Below are positions 55,958-64,000 of a stretch of DNA of 64,000 nt, one piece after another. Under the pieces are notes generated by a model that was not told the DNA's origin, did no database searches, and was given only the letters and a program-made list of their open reading frames with translations. Position 1 is the first letter of the stretch. Each line of letters starts with the position of its first letter. The translations under genes and the position numbers were made by a program. This stretch comes from Linum tenue. Taxonomy: Eukaryota; Streptophyta; Magnoliopsida; Malpighiales; Linaceae. Location of the stretch: contig CAMGYJ010000011.1 in NCBI GenBank assembly GCA_946122785.1, positions 13,764,001 to 13,828,000 of the forward strand. The letters are read 5' to 3'.

Positions 55958-58900
55958 GACACCACTTTTCGTCCGAGTTAAAATACAATTTAATTAAATA
56001 AACATAATTGCATAAAGTTGGCAATAGCAACTCTTAAACAATCTTCTAAATAAAATCTTCTAACTAAAAGCATATTTGTAATGTTAAAAGCGTATTTGTA
56101 ATGTTTGGGATGAATCAAGTCGATTGAGACAACCTAATTTTAAGCAGTTTGCTTGGTTTGGTTGCCTTTAGGTTGACGATTAAATTATGTACATAGACGG
56201 TTTGGCTTTTGATTAGATTGAGCTATAGACAATAAGAGAAAAAATGAATTAAAAAAAACAATTATATTAGAACAACTACAATTGAATTTGATTAGAACTA
56301 TAAATTATAATTACAAAACTATGACATAATAATCTAAATAACTATTACACAACAAAATTTAGAAATAAATAAGTCAACTTGGTCAAGTCAGTCAACATGA
56401 GTCAAAACCGGTCAACCAAAGTCAACCTAGTGAGCTCTGACCCAACCAGACTGGTTGAACCCAAAACCACAACTGGTACTGTAGCCTTCTTGCACCCCAA
56501 GCAGCAATTTGCTATAAAAAGAGCTCCTTTGCGCCTACATGAGGGGAGGTTTTTGGGAGAGAAAAACTCTCGGCTCTTCTTCTTCCTCTTCCCCAAGGAC
56601 TCGGCTTCCTTTCTTCTCCTCTTCTTTCATAGATAGACCACCAAAAAAAACTTGGAAAGAAACAGGGGAACAGACAACATCTTCCTCTTTCCTTCTTCCT
56701 CACCACGAGAACAAAAAAGGGACAGCTTCTTTCTCCCCGGGGAAGACTCCCTCTCTTTTCTTCTCCTCTTTTGGTTCTTCATCTTCCTACTCCCCCCTGA
56801 AACACACGGACAAACGAGAGAAAAGGAAAAAATCCCCAACATACTTCCTTCCTTCTTCTTCCTCCCCTCCTAAAGCAACATACACATAAACAAAAACAAA
56901 AGCTCCTCACCACTTCATCCTTTTCTGATCCAAAAACACAGCAGGCAACTCTGCAAAACTTGCCACTTCCTTCCTTTCTAAACACAGACCAAACCGTAGC
57001 CACTAAAACTAATTTCCCCTTCCCTTCTTCCTCTTTAGCCATAATAATCCAATACAAAAAACACAACAGATAAACCCTGCAAAACTTCCACTGCCTCTTC
57101 TAAAAGCATACTCACCATTCCAAAGAAAACCCCACAGCCATACACAGAGAAGGGAATACACAGAAAGGACTTTCCCACATCTTATCCTTCTTCCCAAACA
57201 CACCAAATATAACAAAAACAAAGAAGGAAAGAGTCATCAACAAGAAACAGTAAAGGCAGCAGCAAGGATGCTAAAAGAAAAGGCAGAGTCAACAACAAAC
57301 ATCCTAGCACTGCCGCCAACACCATCAAAAGAAACCCAAGAAGGAGGCGACAAAGATAGTTCAGAATTGTCATCAACCTACAAGTAGAAAGGTTGGTTGC
57401 CACCCAAAACCGACCACTGTCGTCATCCGCATCATTAATCATTTTGTTTTAAGTTCTTTTCAAAATCAAAACTCAAGCAACCCCAATCAAGTAACCATCT
57501 GGCCTTAATAAATCTTAAAAAGCATCATACTCGATCCATTAAATTTCACTATATTGGCGAAGCAATCAATAAAATCAGATTTGTCGCTTTGCTCTCTACT
57601 TTTTGTCTAATCTATTTCATCTTGTCATTCCCATGCTTCAGTAATCAGTATATAACAAGCAAAAGCTAGATTTGTATTGTTTAACTTTGTTTCTTCTTCT
57701 CGACTTTGCTTATTCCACCACATATATAACACATACTAAGCTAAAATCCCTACCATGAGCTACCAAAAACATACATGGAAGTCAGTTGTATACCAAAACA
57801 CCAAATTTTGTGTCCATTCAAACCAGATTTCCCAAAAACCCAGAATTCAAAAACTTAAAACCTAGATCAAACCAATAACTAGTATCGTTACTAAATGTTC
57901 ATCCCAAACAGTAGCCACAAACCATACCCAATCACCACAATACATAATTCCACCATCAAAGCAGAACCATTTCCTCGAATCCACATCGTTCACCCACAAC
58001 TTCCAGTTTCAACACAATCTCAATCGAAATCCCAGATTCAGCAAACCACAGATTTCACCCATCACAAACTCAAAGAATCCAAATTTGACACTACAGCAAT
58101 GAAAGACGAAGTAACCACAAGCAATAGCAGTGTTTATGGTCTTTTAACAGTTAATTTTCCACTTTGTTCATTTTGTAAAATTCTGGAACTTGAACCAAAA
58201 TTTTGAGTTTTCTTTATGGTTCTTAGTCCCACACACCAGTTCTAAACACAACTTTCGCAATCATAAATCGAATATCAAACACTAAATCAAGCGTACTATC
58301 GTAAACCATCAACGATTACCCAATCAAGAAGCCAGCAAATCAATACCAGCAATCAAGTAAAACTCTAAATCATCAACACTGAATTTAAATCAAACCATAG
58401 TTGAATCGGTAGCCAATCTATTCTAGTTCTCGAACCTGCAAAAGGGAAGTTAATTTAGAATCCACCAAGCAAACAAGATAATCCAAAAATGAAATACAAC
58501 TTACCAGGTCATGTCTGCCTCCGCTGCATCAGCCGCCGGCGACGCCGCCAGTGCTCGCCGGCAGTGACCTCACTTTCTCCTCAGTTCGCTTTTCCCCGTC
58601 CCTTCCTTGCAATAAAAGAAACCAGAAAAATCAATCGGAACCTACAATACCCTATAAACAAAACCGAACCTCCAAATATGAAATGCAAGCAAAAAAACCC
58701 TCTTACCCTCACCGTCGGTGATACCCAGAACCGCCGCCGCGTCCATCGCCGGTAAGTCTTTCGCCGGCCGCGACTACGTGCTCCTTTCCCTCGATCGAGA
58801 ACAAAACCCAAGACCCAAATCGAAATCAAATCACAATCGGAAAACCCCCTAAATCGACATGCATAAGAAAACCGATCTGACCTCTGCCGTCGTCGATCTT

Positions 58901-59100
58901 CATCACGGCGTACACTGCCGTACTCCCTTCGCCTCCGCCGTCGCTTCTTTCTCTCGGTCTCCGCGTCGTATCTAGAGAAGAAGAAGAGAGATTTGAGTGG
59001 AAGAAGATTTGAGCAGAAAGAGGAAAGAAAAGAGGCAGACCGAAAAAAAAGGTTTCTTTTCCTTCTTTCTGTTCGCCAGACAGAGAGCAAAATCGGGTAG
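55958..59100. other. Low-complexity stretch, possible retrotransposon LTR
   Basis: TGTAGACACCACTTTTCGTC at 55954 resembles the 5' edge of some plant Ty3 LTRs. A strong TATA-like TATAAAAA occurs at 56513-56520, followed by about 500 bp of CT-rich sequence. From 58500 short CCGCCG/CCGTCG-rich pieces repeat. No domain-bearing ORF and no matching second LTR were found. Confidence 0.35.
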
Positions 59101-59199
59101 AAAATAGGGAAAAAATCTCAAAATACCCTAACTATTAAAAAAAATTCCTCAAATACAATACTTATAAAAATTTTTCCCAAAATACAGTAGTTTCAGCAT

Positions 59200-59660
59200 C
59201 ACTGTCTTTGTCCAAGACAGTGATGGTGTTCACCGCTTTGGTAAAAAACGGGGATAGTATCACCGCTTTAAACAACAACAGTGATGCTATCACCGTTTTC
59301 GTCCAAAACGGTGAAGCTATCATCGCCCTAAACAAACGCGGTGATAGCTTGACCGTTGATAAGAAAAACGGTGAAGCTTTATCACCGTTGATATTTAAAA
59401 CGGTGAAGTTGGCGCGGATCGCTGACGTGGCGAGGAGCGGGGACTTCACCGCGTAAGACAAAAGCGGTGATAGCCCCGCCCCGCCACGTCAGCGATCCGC
59501 GCCATCCGCGCCCTTCACCGCTGCCGTTCGATGCGGTGAGGCGCGGATTGTGGTTTTTCTCCACGATCCGACGCCTCACGCCTCGCCACGTCAGCCATCC
59601 GCGCATCACCGCGTTTGACTAACGCGGTGTTGTCACTGCGGCCGATGGAAGCGGTGATTG
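59200..59660. repeat. Subterminal array of CACCG/CGGTG inverted motifs
   Basis: More than fifteen copies of ATCACCG, ACCGTTTT, AAAACGGTGA and GCGGTGATAG occur in both orientations within 460 bp. The layout mirrors the TGCGGTTT arrays of the first PMD-MULE but uses another motif. A GC-rich duplicated block containing CGCCACGTCAGC(C/G)ATCCGCGC lies at 59488-59605. Confidence 0.75.
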
Positions 59661-59703
59661 GCCGCCATAAATTTCCAGCGTCCCCTTCCCCTTCCTTCCC
59701 CCC

Positions 59704-59711
59704 TATAAATA
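59704..59711 (+). promoter_or_regulatory. Candidate TATA box of the PMD gene
   Basis: CCTATAAATACC lies 190 bp upstream of the ATG at 59894. The spacing resembles that of the transposase promoter in the first element. Confidence 0.55.
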
Positions 59712-59806
59712 CCACTCCCCCCCCTCATTCCAAACCACACCACCAAATTTTATACTTCTTTCTCCCTCCAACTTCACTCTAGTTTCGTTCTAAGTATGCT
59801 CTGTGG

Positions 59807-59825
59807 TTGCGGCTAAGTCCGATCT
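59807..59825 (+). other. 19-nt leader sequence shared by both PMD genes
   Basis: Identical to 12440-12458 and followed in both by a CATCAGAAA word. It sits in the presumed 5' UTR. Confidence 0.6.
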
Positions 59826-59893
59826 TCCGCATCAGAAAGAATTACTAGAGTCTTTGTTTTTTGTCGATACTCTCGCTAGCTTTTCGGCAAAAA

Positions 59894-62774
59894 ATGGACG
59901 AAGAGGCTTTGAGAGTACGTAAATTTATTTTATTCTTTTGTGATTTTTTTACATGGGTGCTAAAATTTAAATTGATTTGATTTCATATTTTTTTATAGAT
60001 GGGTGCTGAGATATACGACCCTAGATTGTATATCGATCCTGGCCCAAGGGATCCACGGTATTTAACCGGGCAAGATCAACATCGCTCCCGTTCAATTTGG
60101 AACAATAATCCGGTAGACACACTAAAATTATTTCAATAGTTTTACCGTTTGTATTTTTTTTATTGACTGACAATATTGTGTTTTTTGTTTTGTAGGAATC
60201 ACTTATTCCCATCAGTCATCGAGGGACATGTCGATTGCCCCGTTGGCATCCTCGACTGCATCCCTATCTAGAGAGGGCGGGATTGCATAATTTGAGGCAC
60301 TTTATGAGGCTTGATATTGACAACGATATGCTGACGGCAATGGCAGAGCGATGGCGCCCTGAGCTGCATACCTTCCACCTTCCCGAGGGTGAAATGACGA
60401 TCACCCTCAAAGATGTTGTCATCCTCACCGGGCTCCCGATCACCGGAGATGCCATCATCGACAACTCGAGAAAACCAGAAGATGGTTGGGGGCCATTGAT
60501 TCAGGAACGTCTGGGGTTCAACATGCCGACCACCACGCCCGTCGAAGGTCAGGGGCATCCACCACTGAATGCGGGGCAAGTATCGATCCCGTGGCTTGTT
60601 GACCACATCCAGATGGAGGTTAATATAGGCCCGGATACTCCTGAAGATCAGGTGGAGCGGTATGCACGTGTCTACCTAATTGCCTTGGTTGGTGGGTTTC
60701 TGTTCCCCGACAAGTCAAACCAGTGGATACAAGGCATGTGGTTAAATATGCTCCTCGGTGACTGGGACGAGATCGGGCAAAAAAGCTGGGGGTCGGCCGT
60801 CTTGGCTGGGATCTACCGCGAGTTGTGTACTTGCTCGAAGTTGGGAGCGAAACAAGCTGGTGGTGCGATGTTCATACTCCAGCTCTGGGCATGGGAGCAT
60901 CTTCCGTTTCTCGCACCTCGAGACCCTCGGGAACTCTGGTTGCCAGATGATGAGCTACGATTTGTAGCAAATCCTCCATATGGTTTCAAGTAAGTTCAAT
61001 TTAAGTTGAATTTATTTTAGATATGCAATGGTAGCTAGTTAGGTGAATTTAGATTTTAGTGAACTTAGTGAACTTAGTATGCAATTTTAAGTATGCAATT
61101 ATAGTATTTTAGTGAACTTAGCTATCTTCCAACTAAGCGGATTTAGAGACATTTTAGGTCTGCAATTCTAGTATTTTAGTGAATTTAGATATCTTCCAAG
61201 TAAGTGAATTTGGATTTATTCTAACCAAATCGCATTTAGCTAATTTAAAAATTGCTTATATATGTACTTTTGCTTAATTAGGTGGATCGGAGCAAATACA
61301 AACGACCACCAGCCCGAGCACTCTTTACTGTTTTATCGTGCTGAATTTGATAAGCCTTGGTGGAACCAGGTAAAAATATTGAATGTCATGATTTTCAATT
61401 TATTAGGTGGAGTGGATATAATTTTTACTAATTCCATGAATTTTAATGATTGTAGGCGGTATGGGATCCATATCCAAATGAAGTGGTTGAGTTGCATCGT
61501 CTTAGACATCCCGAGGATCAAGAGACATGGTTGTGCAAGGTGCCCTTAATCTGCTGGCACATGGTGGAGTGGCACCTGCCCGATCGATCTTTGAGGCAAT
61601 ATCGATTGGAGCAACCAATTCCAGCATCCCCACCTCAAGGGTTCAGGGAGCTCCACGCCATTGACCTACGCTACAACAAAAAGGATTGGACCCGCAAGCA
61701 TGAATTCTACATCAACATATGGGAGAATAGAAATCAGTGGGTGGTCCAAGGGGCGCCGGAGACAAGGCCAATGGGGTACCACGATGGCTACATGCGGTGG
61801 TATCGGAACTTCACGCTAAGATGGGTGTCAAAGCAAGGTGCTGTTTGGGGCGCAGTGGTAAGTGAATTCCATTTTGGCCTATTTTAGTTAATTTTTGTAG
61901 TATAATTACATGCCTATATTAGATGATAGATTTAATGTTAGTTAATTTTTGGAGTATGATTACATGCCTATATTAGCTAGAATGTTAATTAACATTATTA
62001 GATTTAATGTTAGTTAATTTTTGTAGTACTGTTACATGCCTATATTAGATGATAGAAATCATTATTAGATTTACTATTAGTTAAGTTTGTACAACAATTT
62101 ATTAGGTTGACGGTTTGGAGCATGCGAAGCACACCGTCGAGAGTGCAGCCACCATGGATGAGCGGAAGACATCTTTTTTGCGCAGGCTTTTCAACAACTT
62201 GCTCTGTTGTACCAGAGAGCAAAGGAGGGATGTCATATTATACCCTCCAGTGCCTGCTCCGGCCCGACCTTCATTCCGTGCTGATGAGAGGATTGTGCCC
62301 CCACAAGAGCCCCCACGGAGGAGCAGAAGAAGGGTGAGAGAACAAATTGAAGAGCTTCGTCCGTCTCAGCAAACTCAACTTCCTCAACCATGGCCACATT
62401 GTGAGTGGGCTACTAGTACTGAGGGAACCGGAGGGTCGTCAAGCTATGCCCCGACTCAGGAGCATGACATGTTCACCCAAGCCACCCCTCAGTTCCACCA
62501 TCAGCAACAAACTACTCAGTATCAGACCCCGCAACAACAACATACATCATCGACTTTCTACCACGCTTCTGGTCCACCTCAGCAATCTCCACCCCCACCA
62601 CCTGTCTACACTCCGGTGGGTGGTCGGGTTAAGAGGAATCCGCGCGCAGTTGTCCAGCGGGCTCGTGAAGAAGGAGGAGGAGGTAGAGAGGGAGGAAGAA
62701 GGGGCCGAGGAGGTCGTGGAGGAAGAGGAAGAGGAAGAGAAGGGGAAGTGGAGGGAAATGAAGACAACCAGTGA
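59894..62774 (+). CDS. Plant mobile domain (PMD, MAIN-like) protein, intact, transposon-borne
   Basis: Inferred exons are 59894-59914, 59999-60112, 60196-60989, 61282-61369, 61456-61857 and 62106-62774. All junctions are GT/AG and the joined frame is open for 695 residues. The PMD fills about residues 50-440: AGLHNLRHFMRLDID, EMTITLKDVVILTGLPI, RYARVYLIALVGG, GGAMFILQLWAWEHLPFL and DPYPNEVVELHRL. The last exon adds a Gln/Pro-rich stretch and an Arg/Gly-rich tail (GRGGRGGRGRGREGE), which suggests nucleic-acid binding. Cellular MAIN/MAIL1 proteins act with PP7L in silencing and gene control; what a transposon-encoded copy does is unknown. The broken relative at 12535 shares exon structure. The final stop lies inside the first unit of a 3' repeat. 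Confidence 0.85.
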
Positions 62775-62960
62775 ACTATCTATGTCGTTCTAATTTAGTT
62801 TCATCTTTTTTTGTTTTCCATGAACTATCCATGTCGTCTAAATTTGGTTTGGGTCTTGTGTTGTTTTCCATGAACTATCTATGTTTCTAAATTTGGCAAT
62901 CGGATTGTGTTGTTTTCCATTAACTATCTATGTCGGCTAAATTTGGTTGGTTTTTACCCC
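62773..62960 (+). repeat. Four tandem units of about 49-60 bp across the PMD stop codon
   Basis: Units start with (G/T)AACTATC(T/C)ATGT near 62773, 62823, 62872 and 62931 and contain CTAAATTTGG and TTGTTTTCCAT. The first unit includes the TGA of the PMD gene, so the array makes up the start of its 3' UTR. Confidence 0.7.
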
Positions 62961-63097
62961 CATGTTGTAACAAAATGAACAACAAACGCCCTTTATTACA
63001 ATCACTCAACAAGATTAAAACAAGAAGTCCAAATTAAACATCACAACAACGAAAACTACTCAACAAGATTAAAACAAGGAAGTGAACAACAACAACA

Positions 63098-63963
63098 TCA
63101 AGGTTGGTTCGGAATTGGCGCCGAATCTTGCTCTAGAGGTGGACCTGGGCAACGCCTCTTGTCATGACCCGGTTGTCTGCACTTTGAGCAACGCTTTGGA
63201 CCCCGTCGGGCACGTTGTGATTGGTCCATTTCATTGTGAATCCTTTCGGTCCTAGGACGACCTTTGGTGCGCTTTAAGTGTAACGGTGGGATAATCAACT
63301 TCCCATTGTCTACAGGCCAATAAGCTTCATCCGGCAGGGGGCTAAAACTTGACGAGTAGGAGTTCCTGATCGCCTGTTCCGTGTAGTAAGGACTAACCAA
63401 ACTGTAAGCGCTGAGGGTTATCGACTTAGCTACTGCCATTGCATGTGAACAAGGTACTCTTCTGTTTTGATACTTTTGGCATGTACACTCTCCGGTGCGA
63501 GTTTCTACGTGTAGAGTAACGGATTGACGATTATGCCCACGTCTTCCTCCACCCCAGATACCTGTTTGCACAGCAAAAATACCTTCATTGCGGTTGAACA
63601 GAACAACTCTGTGCTTACTTGATTTCTCTTCGATCTTCTGCATGCCATCAAATATATGCTTAGCTATTGAATGACCAGCACGCTCCCTCCCTATAGCAGC
63701 ATCCCGTCTCTTCACAAACCACTCGTTTACCTTCCAATATTTCATCTCCACTAGGACAGATACATGCATTGCCCTAATGCCCTTGTAGACTCCATTTATG
63801 CTCTCCCCATGGTTGGTAGTTGCAATTCCGAATCTAGCCCCGTTGTCCATGTGAAATGTCCACATGTGCAGATCTTGACCTTCTGCCCATACTGCTCCCG
63901 CCCGGTGTATTTGACGGATCGTCTTCATCTTCTGCTCGTACTTTTTTGGTTGATGTGCAACCG
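63098..63963 (-). CDS. MULE transposase, 3' exon of the second PMD-MULE (partial)
   Basis: The exon opens after an acceptor CTTGTAG at 63964 with AVAHQPKKYEQK, the same intron position as in the first element (15362). It contains the catalytic Glu in TTNHGESINGVYKG, a complete SWIM zinc finger (ECTCQKYQNRRVPCSHAMA), the segment LPDEAYWPVDNGK, and a C-terminal CCHC knuckle (CSKCRQPGHDKRRCP). The frame is open for 288 codons. The two catalytic Asp residues lie in upstream exons outside the window. The stop is 324 bp from the PMD stop, tail to tail. SWIM and CCHC fingers are usual in plant MULE transposases. Confidence 0.9.
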
Positions 63964-64000
63964 CTACAAGACCGGAGAATTAATAATTAATCCATAAGAA

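Larger units (their letters stand above)
59108..64000. mobile_element. Second PMD-MULE, left part, continues past the window
   Basis: It repeats the architecture of 11905-18139: a subterminal motif array, a plus-strand PMD gene, then a minus-strand MULE transposase tail to tail. The left limit is placed near GGGAAAAAATCTCAAAATACC by its A-rich, MULE-like look; the exact edge cannot be set because the right end and target duplication are outside. Both visible genes are open. Confidence 0.7.

Noticed and set aside
58581..59090. 169-codon minus-strand ORF rich in Arg and Lys
   Set aside because: It reads through purine/pyrimidine-rich low-complexity DNA and CCGCCG pieces, with no conserved domain.

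Overview
The window is nuclear DNA from a flowering plant, most likely a eudicot. It has spliced genes with GT/AG introns, long AT-rich intergenic DNA, and a dense load of LTR retrotransposons, Mutator-like (MULE), hAT-like and PIF/Tourist-like elements. Two ordinary host genes are clearly intact: XRCC4 (6545-8168, plus strand, 5 exons), the DNA ligase IV partner in end joining, and a TRAF1A/TRAF1B-type MATH-domain gene (43912-37229, minus strand, 12 coding exons), an adaptor for plant immune-receptor turnover. Two paralogous small secreted-peptide genes (21327 and 23743) resemble CTNIP/SCREW phytocytokine precursors.

Layout. 1-6304: tandem LTR-internal-LTR-internal array of a young gag-only Ty3-type element on the minus strand, cut off about 240 bp before the XRCC4 start codon. 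8600-9650: calmodulin-like pseudogene between inverted repeats. 10080-11870: hAT-like elements and a small AT-rich element. 11905-18139: complete 6.2-kb MULE with perfect 9-bp target duplications, carrying a decayed plant-mobile-domain (PMD) gene and a decayed MULE transposase tail to tail. 19380-20140: expansion of the 10-bp palindrome ACCATATGGT. 21300-25450: peptide genes, hAT relics and two small hAT elements with 8-bp target duplications. 25450-26180: LINE fragment. 26518-36341: three Tourist-like elements joined end to end through single shared TAA trinucleotides, the first split by a Tat-lineage Ty3 retrotransposon with an antisense ORF and two tandem-repeat arrays. 37229-44760: the TRAF1-type gene. 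47014-47540: cytochrome P450 fragment. 48598-51375: LTR element with unrecognised ORFs, inserted in a decayed STY8/17/46-like kinase gene. 51578-54578: a second gag-only LTR element. 55530-55830: Ty1/copia relic. About 59108 to the window end: a second PMD-MULE with an apparently intact six-exon, 695-residue PMD gene and an open transposase 3' exon.

The most unusual content is the pair of PMD-MULEs. They share gene order, tail-to-tail orientation, a transposase intron position and a 19-nt leader sequence, and each has dense subterminal arrays of short inverted motifs with its own motif. One is dead with both ends visible; the other looks coding-competent but its right end is outside the window. 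MULEs, hATs, retrotransposons and decayed gene fragments together make this a nested accessory region around a few conserved genes.
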